From the NCBI RefSeq assembly GCF_900292035.1, contig NZ_OMPO01000001.1, positions 565,192 to 629,191 on the forward strand: a stretch of 64,000 bases of DNA, given 5' to 3'. The DNA is from Blastococcus sp. Marseille-P5729 (GTDB taxonomy: Bacteria; Actinomycetota; Actinomycetes; Mycobacteriales; Antricoccaceae). Of the stretch, positions 41,531 through 51,136 are shown one piece after another. The notes beneath the pieces are model-generated. The model was not told the origin of the DNA and ran no database searches. It worked only from the letters and a program-made list of their open reading frames with translations. Numbering within the stretch: the stretch's first letter is position 1; each line of letters begins with the position of its first letter. A program made the position numbers and the translations under genes.

Positions 41531-43450
41531 GTGTGCGGAATCCTCGGCATGTACTGCACCGATCAGCCGGCATCGCAGTACGCGGCTGCGGTACGCGCCG
41601 CACTTCCGCAGATGCACCATCGCGGCCCGGACGACACCCAGACCTGGCATGACGACCACGTCGTCCTGGGCTTTGCCCGCCTGGCGATCATCGACATCGA
41701 GCACTCCGCACAGCCGCTGGCCTACGACGGCGGCCGGTATCGGATCATCTTCAACGGCGAGATCTACAACTACCTGGAGCTGCGCGAGCAGCTGGCCAGC
41801 GAGTTCGGCGCGCAGTTCACGACTGACGGCGACACCGAGGCGATCGTCGCGGCCTACAAGCACTGGGGAGACGAGTGCGTCACCCGGCTGCGCGGCATGT
41901 TCGCCTTCGCCATCTGGGACACGCAGGAGCAGCGCGTCTTCGGCGCCCGCGACTACTTCGGGATCAAACCTCTCTACTACGCCGAGCACGAAGGCCGGGT
42001 GCTCTTCGGCTCAGAGAAGAAGTGCCTGCTCGAGCTGATCGGCTCGGTGCCCGGTGAGCACCCGGACCCGGTCGACACCGGCGCGCTGCAGGACTATCTG
42101 CGCCTGCAGTACGTGCCGGAGCCGGCGTCCATGCAGACCGGCGTACGCCGGATCGAAAGCGGCTGCACCTTCACCATCGAGGGCGGGCGGTTCTCGACCA
42201 CGCGCTACTTCAAGCCGGCCTTCCCGATCACCCCGGTGCGCGGGGACGCCGAGCAGCAGCGTCTCTACGACCGGATCGCCGAGGTCATGGACGACTCGGT
42301 GCGCATGCACATGCGCGCCGACGTCACGGTTGGCTCGTTCCTGTCCGGCGGCATCGACTCGACCGCGATCGCGGCACTGGCCAAGCGCTACAACAAGGAC
42401 CTGCTGACCTTCACCGTCGGCTTCGAGCGCGAGGGCTTCAGCGAGGTCGACGTGGCCCGGGAGTCCGCCGAGGCGATCGGCGTCACCCACATCACGAAGG
42501 TCGTCACGCCGCAGGAGTTCATGGACGCCGTCCCCCTGATCGTCTGGTATCTGGACGACCCGGTCGCCGACCCGGCGCTGGTGCCGCTGTGGTTCATCGC
42601 CCGGGAGGCCCGCAAGCACGTCAAGGTCGTGCTCTCCGGCGAGGGCGCCGACGAACTGTTCGGCGGGTACAACATCTACCGTGAGCCGCTGTCGCTGAAG
42701 GCTTTCGAGAAGGTACCGGGCGCGCTGAAGAAGGTGCTCGCGTCGGCGTCCCGGCGGATGCCTGAGGGGATGCGTGGCAAGGATCTGCTGCGCCGCGGCA
42801 CGATCCCGATCGAGCAGCGCTACTACGGCAATGCGCGGCTGTTCCGCGACGACGAGCTCGGCTTCCTGCGGACGCATGACCGCTCGCACTCGATCATGGA
42901 CATGACCCGCGACATCTACGAGCGGGCGGCCGGGCTGGGTCTGGACGACGTCACCAAGATGCAGTACGTCGACCTGTTCACCTGGCTGCGCGGCGACATC
43001 CTTGTCAAGGCGGACAAGGTCACGATGGCCAACTCGCTGGAGCTCCGGGTGCCCTTCCTCGACCGCGAGGTCTTCGAGCTGGCGCGCACGATCCCGGTCG
43101 AGCAGAAGGTCACCCGCGAGACCACCAAGTACGCGCTACGCCAGGCGCTCAAGCAGATCGTGCCCGCACACATTTGGGGCCGGCGCAAGCTCGGTTTCCC
43201 GGTGCCGACCCGGCACTGGCTCAAGGACGAGATGTACGAGTGGGCCCGCGACATCATCCGCTCCTCGGGAGCCGGGCACCTGATCGACCTGGCCGCGATC
43301 GAGAAGATGCTCGACGCACACCGCGCCGGACCATTGGACTACTCGCGCAAGATCTGGACCGTGCTGATCTTCCTGGTCTGGCACGCCATCTTCATCGAAG
43401 GCACCATCAAGCCCGAGATCCCCGACGTCCACTACCCCGTCCGCCTGTAG
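41531..43450 (+). CDS. asnB: Asparagine synthetase, glutamine-hydrolysing (AsnB/LtsA type)
   Basis: A 639-aa enzyme. After the GTG start, Cys2 (MCGILG) is the glutaminase nucleophile; RGPDD and FNGEIYNY are in the same N-terminal domain. The synthetase domain has the ATP loop SGGIDSTAIAALAKRY and GEGADELFGGY. Relatives next to ctaCF, such as LtsA of Corynebacterium, amidate the DAP residue of peptidoglycan, so a cell-wall role is likely; LtsA-type function is inferred from the neighbourhood. Confidence 0.93.
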   Translation: MCGILGMYCTDQPASQYAAAVRAALPQMHHRGPDDTQTWHDDHVVLGFARLAIIDIEHSAQPLAYDGGRYRIIFNGEIYNYLELREQLASEFGAQFTTDGDTEAIVAAYKHWGDECVTRLRGMFAFAIWDTQEQRVFGARDYFGIKPLYYAEHEGRVLFGSEKKCLLELIGSVPGEHPDPVDTGALQDYLRLQYVPEPASMQTGVRRIESGCTFTIEGGRFSTTRYFKPAFPITPVRGDAEQQRLYDRIAEVMDDSVRMHMRADVTVGSFLSGGIDSTAIAALAKRYNKDLLTFTVGFEREGFSEVDVARESAEAIGVTHITKVVTPQEFMDAVPLIVWYLDDPVADPALVPLWFIAREARKHVKVVLSGEGADELFGGYNIYREPLSLKAFEKVPGALKKVLASASRRMPEGMRGKDLLRRGTIPIEQRYYGNARLFRDDELGFLRTHDRSHSIMDMTRDIYERAAGLGLDDVTKMQYVDLFTWLRGDILVKADKVTMANSLELRVPFLDREVFELARTIPVEQKVTRETTKYALRQALKQIVPAHIWGRRKLGFPVPTRHWLKDEMYEWARDIIRSSGAGHLIDLAAIEKMLDAHRAGPLDYSRKIWTVLIFLVWHAIFIEGTIKPEIPDVHYPVRL

Positions 43451-43500
43451 TCGCCCGGTCCGCCGCCTTCGGGCTTCGGCCCAGACGCCCAGAGCAGTTC

Positions 43501-43515
43501 GTTAGGTGACCTAAC
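43501..43515 (+). promoter_or_regulatory. Palindromic operator upstream of thiolase
   Basis: A perfect 15-base palindrome GTTAGGTGACCTAAC, 41-55 bases before the thiolase ATG and overlapping a TAACTA -10-like stretch (43512-43517). The size and symmetry suit a TetR-family dimer. No such regulator is encoded beside it. Confidence 0.55.
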
Positions 43516-43555
43516 TATCTCGGTCGGGGCCGGTGATCTGTGGGAGAGTTCTTCT

Positions 43556-44773
43556 ATGGAATCCGTTGTCATCTGTAATCCCGTGCGTACTGCGATCGGC
43601 GGCTTCAAGGGCGTGTTCACTCCCCTGCAGGCCCCGGAGATCGCCACCCAGGCCCTGAAGGGCCTGATGGAGAGGACCGGCCTAAAGGAAGGACAGGTGG
43701 ACGACGTCATCCTCGGCCAGTGCTACCCGAACGGCGAGAGCCCGGCCATCGGCCGCATCGCCGCGCTGGATGCTGGGCTGGGCATCGAGACCGGCGGCTG
43801 GCAGCTCGACCGGCGCTGCGGCTCGGGCCTGCAGGCGGTGCTCAACGCGGTCATGCAGGTCGCGATGGGAGTCGACGAGACCATCGTCGCCGGCGGGGCG
43901 GGGGCGATGACCAACGCCGAGTTCTACGCGCTCGGCCTGCGCCCGGGCGGCAAGGGCGAAAAGCTCGAGCTGGTCGATCGGCTGATGCGCGGCCGGGTCA
44001 CGGCCGGCGGCAAGACCTTCCCGGTCGAGGGCGGCATGATCGAGACCGCCGAGAACCTCCGCGCCGAGTACCGGGTCAGCCGCGAGGAGCAGGACGAGTT
44101 CGCCTACCAGTCGCAGATGAAGGCGGCCGCGGCGATCAAGGAGGGCAAGTTCGCCGAGGAGATCGTGCCGATCACCCTGCCCGCGACCCGCAAGACCCCC
44201 GAGCGGCAGATCACCGAGGACGAGCACCCACGGCCCGAGCCCACCGTCGAGAGCCTGGCAAAGCTCACCCCGATCCGCGGCAAGCTCGACCCCGAGTCGA
44301 CCGTCACCGCCGGCAACTCCAGCGGCCAGAACGACGCGGCCTCGATGTGCGTGGTCACCACCGAGGCCAACGCCGCCGAGCTCGGCCTGACTCCAATGGT
44401 CAAGCTCGTCGGGTGGGCGCACGCCGGCGTCCCGCCCAAGACGATGGGCATAGGACCGGTCCCCGCGGTCGCCAAGCTGTTCGAGCGCACCGGGCTGAGC
44501 TGGAAGGACATCGACCTCATCGAGCTCAACGAGGCCTTCGCCGCGCAGGCGCTCGCCTGCCTGAAGGAGTGGGGCATCTCCGGCGACGACGAGCGGCTGA
44601 ACGTCAACGGCTCGGGCATCTCGCTGGGTCACCCGGTCGGCGCGACCGGCACCCGCATCCTCACCACGATGGCGTACGAGATGAAGCGCCGCGGAGCCCG
44701 CTACGGCCTGGAGACGATGTGCATCGGCGGCGGCCAGGGCCTCGCCGCTATCTTCGAGCGGGTCGACGCCTAG
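43556..44773 (+). CDS. Acetyl-CoA C-acetyltransferase (thiolase)
   Basis: A 405-aa thiolase. Catalytic residues: the acyl-accepting Cys in DRRCGSGLQA (about residue 89), ELNEAFAAQ, GHPVGATGTR, and the late CIGGGQGLA. It either condenses two acetyl-CoA or cleaves 3-ketoacyl-CoA in fatty-acid breakdown. Single gene with its own palindromic operator, terminated by a strong hairpin. Confidence 0.94.
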   Translation: MESVVICNPVRTAIGGFKGVFTPLQAPEIATQALKGLMERTGLKEGQVDDVILGQCYPNGESPAIGRIAALDAGLGIETGGWQLDRRCGSGLQAVLNAVMQVAMGVDETIVAGGAGAMTNAEFYALGLRPGGKGEKLELVDRLMRGRVTAGGKTFPVEGGMIETAENLRAEYRVSREEQDEFAYQSQMKAAAAIKEGKFAEEIVPITLPATRKTPERQITEDEHPRPEPTVESLAKLTPIRGKLDPESTVTAGNSSGQNDAASMCVVTTEANAAELGLTPMVKLVGWAHAGVPPKTMGIGPVPAVAKLFERTGLSWKDIDLIELNEAFAAQALACLKEWGISGDDERLNVNGSGISLGHPVGATGTRILTTMAYEMKRRGARYGLETMCIGGGQGLAAIFERVDA

Positions 44774-44801
44774 ACACACCAGCGACGTCGCAGAAAGCAC
44801 T

Positions 44802-44836
44802 GGGCCGGGGCTCCCCGTAGAGGGGAGTCCCGGCCC
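44802..44836. terminator. Bidirectional terminator after thiolase
   Basis: A 15-bp stem with one G-T mismatch and a GTAGA loop, between convergent genes. Confidence 0.8.
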
Positions 44837-44881
44837 TGGCTGACTCTCATCAGGGCGCAGGTCGCGCCGCGCGATGCGCGC

Positions 44882-45229
44882 CTAGCTGAAGCTGTCGCCG
44901 CAGGCGCACGAGCCGGTGGCGTTGGGGTTGTCGATGGTGAAGCCCTGCTTCTCGATGGTGTCGACGAAGTCGATCATCGCGCCGCCGAGGTACGGGACGC
45001 TCATCCGGTCGACCACGACCTCGACGCCGTCGAAGTCCGAGACCTTGTCGCCGTCGAGCTGACGCTCGTCGAAGAACAGCTGGTACCGCAGGCCCGAGCA
45101 GCCACCGGGCTGGACGGCGACGCGCAGCCGCAGGTCGTCACGGCCCTCCTGCTGCAGCAGCGACTTGACCTTGGTGGCCGCGGCCTCGGAGAGCTGGATG
45201 CCGCTGGTGGCTTCGGTGGTAGCGCTCAT
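44882..45229 (-). CDS. erpA: HesB/IscA-type iron-sulfur cluster insertion protein
   Basis: A 115-aa A-type carrier. The three cluster-binding cysteines are in GGCSGLRY and GSCACG. It delivers Fe-S clusters to target enzymes. Equivalent in position to Rv2204c. Start ATG at 45229 after AGAGGT. The 102 bases upstream contain no other recognised element. Confidence 0.93.
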   Translation of the reverse strand: MSATTEATSGIQLSEAAATKVKSLLQQEGRDDLRLRVAVQPGGCSGLRYQLFFDERQLDGDKVSDFDGVEVVVDRMSVPYLGGAMIDFVDTIEKQGFTIDNPNATGSCACGDSFS

Positions 45230-45331
45230 GTCTTACCTCTATCTGTGTGCCGGGGTGCGTGGCTCTGAGGTCAACACGCACGTCTGGTGCCTGATTCCCG
45301 ATGTACCCGGCCATCGTACGCCGTCCCCGGA

Positions 45332-46435
45332 TCACCGTGCCCACTCTCGCGCGATCCGTTCGCTCACTTCGCGCAGCACCTCCGCCGACTCGTCAATCGC
45401 CCGCCGCTCCCCCGCATGCTCGACCAGGGAGTAGGTCCCGTCGATGCCGTACGCCGCAGCCTGGCGCCGTCCGAGCCCCACTCGACCGGCCACGACGACG
45501 CACGGGACACCGGCATCCTGGGCGAGTCGGGCGACTCCGCCGGCGACCTTGCCGCGCACGGACTGCTCGTCGAAGGACCCCTCGCCGGTCACGACCAACG
45601 AGGCACCGGCGATCTCCTCCGCCAGGCCGGCGGCATCGGCGACCATCTCGAAGCCGCTGCGGCGATGGGCCCGTAGCGCGAATAGGGCCGCGCCCATTCC
45701 TCCGGCGGCGCCCGCCCCGGCGGCCTGCAGCACCGACTCACGCACCGGCCGGTCCCGGTCCAGCACCTCGCCCCAGCGCCGCAACGCCGTGTCCAGCAGG
45801 CGGACGTCGTCCGGCGAGGCGCCCTTCTGCGGCCCGAACACGGCGGAGGCGCCGTCCGGCCCGCACAGCGGGTTGTCGACGTCCGTCGCCGCGATCACCC
45901 GGGACGCCCGGAGCGCAGCGGTCCCCGCGACCCGGTCCACGCCGAGCAGCGGGAGGGCGCCCGGCGCGAGCGCCACCCCCGCCTCGTCGTAGGCGACGAT
46001 CCCGAGCGCGGCGAGCAGGCCTGCCCCGCCATCGTTGGTAGCGGAGCCGCCCAGCCCCACGATCAGGACCCGGGCGCCGCCCTCGACCGCGGCCAGCATC
46101 AGCGTGCCCACGCCGTACGACGACGCCCACGAGGGGTCGCGCCGCTCGGTCAGGTGCAGGCCGGCTGCCTGCGCCGACTCGACGTAGCCACGGCCGTCGC
46201 CGTCCAGCAGCACCTGGCCGGTCGCCTGCTCCCCGAAGGGCCCGACGGTGGCGACGTCGATCACGCGAGCGCCCTGCACGGAGCGCCGCAGCGCGTCGAT
46301 GAACCCCGGCCCGCCGTCCGACATGGGCGCCTGAACCAACTCGGCGCGGGTACCCATGCCATCCGCGATCGCCGCGGCAGCCTGCGAAGCGGTGAGCGTC
46401 TGGCCGAAACCGTCGGGTGCGATGACTACCTTCAC
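45332..46435 (-). CDS. Glycerate kinase (GlxK/GarK family)
   Basis: A 367-aa glycerate kinase phosphorylating D-glycerate. Typical segments: VVIAPDGFGQTLTASQAAAAI at the start, VGLGGSATNDGGAG in the centre, ATDVDNPLCGPDGAS and VTGEGSFDEQSVRGKV. The match to Rv2205c by position supports the call. The canonical APDSFK motif reads APDGFG here. Confidence 0.93.
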   Translation of the reverse strand: MKVVIAPDGFGQTLTASQAAAAIADGMGTRAELVQAPMSDGGPGFIDALRRSVQGARVIDVATVGPFGEQATGQVLLDGDGRGYVESAQAAGLHLTERRDPSWASSYGVGTLMLAAVEGGARVLIVGLGGSATNDGGAGLLAALGIVAYDEAGVALAPGALPLLGVDRVAGTAALRASRVIAATDVDNPLCGPDGASAVFGPQKGASPDDVRLLDTALRRWGEVLDRDRPVRESVLQAAGAGAAGGMGAALFALRAHRRSGFEMVADAAGLAEEIAGASLVVTGEGSFDEQSVRGKVAGGVARLAQDAGVPCVVVAGRVGLGRRQAAAYGIDGTYSLVEHAGERRAIDESAEVLREVSERIAREWAR

Positions 46436-46523
46436 ACCTTCACCCTCTCATTCCCGACCGCCCTCGGGGGCACGCCGCCCGGGATGGAACAATCATGGGT
46501 CGCCCAACCGAAGGACCCAGAAC

Positions 46524-47432
46524 ATGAAAGCCTCCGCCATCGACCTGGTTCGCCCGATGACCTTCGATGACATCGACCGCGTGGTGAAGATCGCCCGCCG
46601 CGCGTACGACGAGGACATCACGGACCTGCAGGACGCCCGCGGCATCGAGCCGTGGGCCGATCCGAAGCAGATGGACCCCGCCGGCGCTCGCATCACCTCG
46701 CACGACCTGGCCGAGCACATCCTCGCTACCGATCCCGACCTGTGCCTCGTCGTCGAGGACGGCGGCAAGATCCGCGGCGCCAGCATGGCGATCGACCGCG
46801 AGGGCACCATCGTCATGTCGATGAGCGCCGTGCCGCCGAAGCACCAGGGCCAGGGCTACGCACTGGCGTTGATCGAACGACTGCGCAGCGTGATCGACAA
46901 CCACATGCGCTCGCTGGCCGTCGTGCGGGCCGCCGAGACCATCAGGACCCTGTTCCCGTGGAACTTCGACGTCCACCCGTCCATGCGTGCCGAGGGCGAG
47001 ATCCAGCGTGATCGGCTGCCGCGGCTGAAGTCCGTGCGGGACGGCGACGAGAACGACCGCGACCTGCTGGAATTCATCGATCGGCGGCTGCGGGGTGCCA
47101 GCCGCGGCCGCGACCATGAGCTGCTGCTGAACGGCGCCCGGCTGTTCGTCGCCGAGGACCGGTCCGCCAGCGGCTATGCCTACGCCCACCCCAACGGCGC
47201 GCCGCTGACGGTCGCCGCGTCGACGACCGCCCTGGCGCGCGAGCTGCTGTTCGCCTGTCTCGCCTCCGGAACCCCCGGGACCCCACCGGTCGTCCGCAAC
47301 ATCACCGGTGAGCAGCGCTGGGCCTTCGACGTCGTACGCCTGCTGGGCATGGATCTGCACATCGCCGGACCGGTCATCGTTCGCGGGATGGCGCTGCCCT
47401 CCCCCTATCTCGCGCACGACTCGCTCGGCTGA
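46524..47432 (+). CDS. GNAT-like acetyltransferase
   Basis: A 302-aa protein. The N-terminal half has a GNAT fold with an acetyl-CoA loop PPKHQGQGYALALIE after MSMSAVP; the C-terminal half has HELLLNGARLFVAEDRSASGYAYA and looks like a diverged second GNAT domain. The substrate is unknown. AAGGA precedes the ATG at 46524. Confidence 0.8.
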   Translation: MKASAIDLVRPMTFDDIDRVVKIARRAYDEDITDLQDARGIEPWADPKQMDPAGARITSHDLAEHILATDPDLCLVVEDGGKIRGASMAIDREGTIVMSMSAVPPKHQGQGYALALIERLRSVIDNHMRSLAVVRAAETIRTLFPWNFDVHPSMRAEGEIQRDRLPRLKSVRDGDENDRDLLEFIDRRLRGASRGRDHELLLNGARLFVAEDRSASGYAYAHPNGAPLTVAASTTALARELLFACLASGTPGTPPVVRNITGEQRWAFDVVRLLGMDLHIAGPVIVRGMALPSPYLAHDSLG

Positions 47433-47457
47433 GCCGTTCGCCTATCCTGGAGCCACC

Positions 47458-48105
47458 ATGAAGATGCCCTGGTCGAAGTCCGCCCCCGCCCCAGCCGAGC
47501 CCCCTGCCGTACCGGCCGCGCCGGCCGACGAGGTGGAGGTGCATCGCGACCCCACGGCGCCCAAGGGGCGGCCGACGCCCAAGCGCCGGGAGGCCGAGGG
47601 GCGAGCGCGCGGCCCGGTCGCGCCGCCCCCGACCACCGGCAAGGAGGCCCGGGCCCGGGCCCGGGAGAAGGCCAGGGAGCGCAAGGCAGCCGGCCTGCCG
47701 CCGGAGCGGCAGGAGCGCGCCATGTCCGCCCGCGAGGAACGGATCACCGCCCGCGACGCCGGGCCCGAGCGGGCCCTGGTGCGCGACATCGTGGACTCGC
47801 GGCGCAGCATCAGCTCGTTCTTCCCGCTGTTCGCGGTGGTCATCCTGGTCGCGATGTTCGCGGGCCTGCCGACGAAGAACCCGCAAATGTACAACTACCT
47901 GACGCTGACCTGGCTGGCGTTCTTCGTCGTGATCATCGTGGAGTCGTATTTCCTGTCCCGAGTGATCGGCACCGCGGTCCGGCAGCGCTTCCCGAAGACC
48001 GACCAACGGATGGGATCGCTGAAGTACTACGGCGTCATCCGCGGCCTGATGATGCGCCGGCTGCGCTACCCGAAGCCGGTCGTCGAGATCGGCGAGGCCT
48101 ACTAG
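47458..48105 (+). CDS. DUF3043 domain-containing membrane protein
   Basis: A 215-aa protein (Rv2206 position). The first 100 residues are polar and basic, with PKGRPTPKRREAE, a conserved DUF3043 stretch; two membrane helices follow (about 118-135 and 150-170) and a basic tail. Function unknown. GGAG lies five bases before the ATG at 47458. Confidence 0.9.
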   Translation: MKMPWSKSAPAPAEPPAVPAAPADEVEVHRDPTAPKGRPTPKRREAEGRARGPVAPPPTTGKEARARAREKARERKAAGLPPERQERAMSAREERITARDAGPERALVRDIVDSRRSISSFFPLFAVVILVAMFAGLPTKNPQMYNYLTLTWLAFFVVIIVESYFLSRVIGTAVRQRFPKTDQRMGSLKYYGVIRGLMMRRLRYPKPVVEIGEAY

Positions 48106-48124
48106 CCCAGCCTCGTGGCGCGGC

Positions 48125-48328
48125 TCAGGTCGGCGGGTGCAGGCTCATCCCCGAGTAGATGACCTCGCCGTCCTCGACCAGGGTCACCGAGTCGACGCCC
48201 CGCTCCAGCAGCTCCTGCCACCGGTCGCCGACCCAGGTCTCGGCGTCGGTCTGATCCTCGAACTCGGGCACCTCGATGCCGCTGAGATCCTTGTCGTTGT
48301 TCGACTGCAGGGTCCAGGTCCAGCCCAT
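48125..48328 (-). CDS. Small conserved actinobacterial protein (67 aa)
   Basis: MGWTWTLQSNNDKDL, then FEDQTDAETWVGDRWQELLERGVDSVTLVEDGEVIYSGMSLHP. I recognise this as a small family found widely in actinobacteria; function unknown. Its acid-rich composition and the ending MSLHPP are conserved in look. It is 28 bases downstream of gcvT and may share its transcript. Confidence 0.75.
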   Translation of the reverse strand: MGWTWTLQSNNDKDLSGIEVPEFEDQTDAETWVGDRWQELLERGVDSVTLVEDGEVIYSGMSLHPPT

Positions 48329-48356
48329 CGCGCATTCCTCTCCTCGGTCGTCGGCC

Positions 48357-49469
48357 CTACCGTACGTGCGAGGCGACGAACGGCGGCTTGACGATCGTCA
48401 TCGTCGACGTCCGGCCCCGGACGTCGACCTGTACCTCGTCGTCCTCGCCCAGCCCGGACTCGCGGGTGATGAGCGCCAGCCCGATGCCCTTGCGCAGGGT
48501 GGGCGAGAACGTGCCGCTGGTCAGCTCACCGACGATCCGCCCGTCGGCGTCCTTGACCTGCATGCCCGGGCGCGGGATGCCCCGGTCGGTGGACAGCAGG
48601 CCCCACAGCACGCGCTGGGGCTTGGCCTCCCGCTCGGCCAGCAGCCGCTCCCGTCCCCAGAATCGCGGCTTCTTCCAGCCGACGGCCCATCCCGCGCGGG
48701 CCTGGTTCGGAGTGATCTGCAACGACAGGTCCTGCCCGTGCAACGGGTAGCCCATCTCGGTGCGCAGCGTGTCACGCGAGCCCAGCCCGCACGCTGCCGC
48801 GCCGAGATCATGTCCCTTCTCCAGCAACGCGTCCCACAGCACCACTGTGTGCTCCCAAGGCGCCACCAGCTCATATCCGTGCTCGCCGGTGTACCCAGTG
48901 CGGCAGACGGTCAGCTCGATCCCGTCGTACGACGCCCGCTCGAAGGCCATGTAGTCGTGGCCGGTCGGCAGCCCGAGGCGTTGCAGCAGCTCGGCGGACG
49001 ACGGGCCCTGCACGGCGATGACTCCGAACTGCTCGTGCTGGTCGCTCAGCCGCAGCCCGTCAGGGAGCACCTCGGCCATCCGGCGGACGACCTCGGCCGT
49101 GTTGGCGGCGTTCGGCACCAGGAACACCTCATCGTCCGAGACCAGGTAGGCGATGAGGTCGTCGACGACGCCGCCGGTCTGCTCGTCGCAACAGAGGGTG
49201 TACTGAGCCGCGCCGGGCGCGATGCGGTCGAGGTCGTTCGTGAGCACCGAGTTGACGAAGTCCTTGGCACCGGGGCCGGCCACGGTGGCCTTGCCGAGGT
49301 GGGAGACATCGAAGATCCCGACCCCTTCGCGAACCGCCTTGTGCTCGGCGAGCACGCCCGCGCCGGCGTACTCGATCGGCATCGACCAGCCGCCGAAGTC
49401 GGCCATCTTGGCGCCCAGCACCTGATGCCGCTCGTGCAACGGGGAATGACGCAGACCGCTCTCGCTCAT
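48357..49469 (-). CDS. gcvT: Glycine cleavage system T protein (aminomethyltransferase)
   Basis: A 370-aa folate-dependent aminomethyltransferase that releases ammonia from the aminomethyl-lipoyl intermediate. Motifs: MADFGGWSMPIEY, FDVSHLGK, the VVDDLIAY strand and the YTGEHGYEL folate-site segment. The other glycine-cleavage genes are not in the window. It diverges from pepA across 131 bases. Confidence 0.95.
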   Translation of the reverse strand: MSESGLRHSPLHERHQVLGAKMADFGGWSMPIEYAGAGVLAEHKAVREGVGIFDVSHLGKATVAGPGAKDFVNSVLTNDLDRIAPGAAQYTLCCDEQTGGVVDDLIAYLVSDDEVFLVPNAANTAEVVRRMAEVLPDGLRLSDQHEQFGVIAVQGPSSAELLQRLGLPTGHDYMAFERASYDGIELTVCRTGYTGEHGYELVAPWEHTVVLWDALLEKGHDLGAAACGLGSRDTLRTEMGYPLHGQDLSLQITPNQARAGWAVGWKKPRFWGRERLLAEREAKPQRVLWGLLSTDRGIPRPGMQVKDADGRIVGELTSGTFSPTLRKGIGLALITRESGLGEDDEVQVDVRGRTSTMTIVKPPFVASHVR

Positions 49470-49600
49470 GCTGCGAAACTACCGCCTGCGGCAGCTTCCC
49501 TCCAGAAGGGATCACCGGGTGCCGCGTAGGGTGGGTGGTCGACCGGCCGCCGTTGGCCATCCGAGACGCCAGAACCGTGACACCGCCCTGGAGGAAACCC

Positions 49601-51127
49601 GTGACCGATCTCGTCCTGTCCGACCGCAGCCTCGATGCCCTGAAGCTGGACGCGGTCATCGTGGGCGTCGCCAGCCGCGACGACGAGCTCGTCGTCCTGG
49701 AGGGTGCCGAGCAGCTCGATCCGGACGCGCTTGTCGAGATGCTCGTTGCCTTGGGGGCAAAGGGATCCGACGGCGAGGTCACCAAGACCGTGCTCCCCGG
49801 GGGACCGGCACCGGTCGTCATCGCGGTGGGGCTGGGTGCCCTGGGCGGGGACGACGCGGCGCATCCCGAGCCCATCGACACCGAGCGGGTACGCAAGGCC
49901 GCGGGCGCGGCGATCCGCGCGACGAAGGGAATGTCGCACGTGGCGATCACCCTCGCCGGGGTCAACGGCGAGTACGACGCCGAGCTGGTACAGGCCGTGG
50001 GCGAAGGGGTGATGCTCGGCGGCTACACCTTCGGCGAGTACAAGAGCGAGCAGCCGAAGGCGAGCGAGCTACCTGCCACGAGGGTCTCGGTCATCGTCGA
50101 CAAGGCGCGGGCGACGGCCAACACGTCCGCGTTGAAGCGGGCGGTCAAGATCAGCGAGGCCGTGGCGATGGCGCGTGACTTCGTCAACACCCCGCCGAAC
50201 GACCTCTACCCGGACTCCTTCGCCAAGCGCGCCAAGGCGCTCGCCCAGCAACTTGGGGTCAAGACCGAGATCCTTGACGAGCGTCGGCTGGCCTCCGGTG
50301 GCTACGGAGGCATTCTCGCTGTCGGAGGCGGCAGCGACCGCAAGCCGCGGCTGCTGCGCCTGAGCTGGACGCCGACCGGCATCAAGCGCGGCACGCCGAG
50401 CGTGGCGCTGGTCGGCAAGGGCATCACCTTCGACACCGGCGGCATCTCGATCAAGCCCGCCGCGAAGATGGACCTGATGAAGACCGACATGTCGGGGGCT
50501 GCCGCGGTCATGGCCGCGACCCTGCTGGTCGCCGCGCTCGAGCTGCCGATCAAGGTCGTCGCCACGATCCCGTTGGCCGAGAACATGCCGAGCGGGTCGG
50601 CGTACCGGCCGGCGGACGTCGTCACCCATCGCGGCGGCAAGCGCTCGGAGATCCTCAACACCGACGCCGAAGGTCGCGTCGTCCTCGCCGACGCGATCGC
50701 CCGCGCCTGCGAGGACGGGCCCGACTACCTGATCGAGACCTCGACCCTCACCGGCGCCCAGGTGGTCGCACTCGGCGAGCGGACCGCCGGCGTGATGGGC
50801 TCGGAGGAGTTCCGGGACCGGGTCGCCGGAGCGGGCACCTGCGTGGGCGAGGCAGCCTGGCCGATGCCGTTGCCGCAGGACGTCCGGGACGGCATGAAGT
50901 CCAAGACCGCGGACATCGCGAACATCGGCACCGGGCCGGGCGGCATGCTCGCCGCCGGGCACTACCTCAAGGAGTTCGTGACGGACGGCGTCCAGTGGGC
51001 GCACATCGACATCGCGGGACCGTCGTACAACAGCGGCGGTGCGTACGGCTATGTCGCCGAGGGGGCGACCGGCGCGCCGGTACGCACGATCCTGCACGTC
51101 ATCGAGGACATCCTCACCGCGGGCTAG
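49601..51127 (+). CDS. pepA: Leucyl aminopeptidase (PepA/PepB, M17 family)
   Basis: A 508-aa two-metal aminopeptidase. Catalytic-site segments: VGKGITFDTGGISIKPAAKMDLMKTDMSGAA and NTDAEGRVVLADA in the C-terminal domain; the N-terminal domain is macro-like. The GTG at 49601 is preceded by GGAGGAAA. It matches Rv2213 in position. Confidence 0.95.
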   Translation: MTDLVLSDRSLDALKLDAVIVGVASRDDELVVLEGAEQLDPDALVEMLVALGAKGSDGEVTKTVLPGGPAPVVIAVGLGALGGDDAAHPEPIDTERVRKAAGAAIRATKGMSHVAITLAGVNGEYDAELVQAVGEGVMLGGYTFGEYKSEQPKASELPATRVSVIVDKARATANTSALKRAVKISEAVAMARDFVNTPPNDLYPDSFAKRAKALAQQLGVKTEILDERRLASGGYGGILAVGGGSDRKPRLLRLSWTPTGIKRGTPSVALVGKGITFDTGGISIKPAAKMDLMKTDMSGAAAVMAATLLVAALELPIKVVATIPLAENMPSGSAYRPADVVTHRGGKRSEILNTDAEGRVVLADAIARACEDGPDYLIETSTLTGAQVVALGERTAGVMGSEEFRDRVAGAGTCVGEAAWPMPLPQDVRDGMKSKTADIANIGTGPGGMLAAGHYLKEFVTDGVQWAHIDIAGPSYNSGGAYGYVAEGATGAPVRTILHVIEDILTAG

Positions 51128-51136
51128 GCCTGACGC

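Noticed and set aside
43501-43515. DtxR/IdeR iron box before thiolase
   Set aside because: The TTAGG and CCTAA arms are only three bases apart; iron boxes have nine bases between them.
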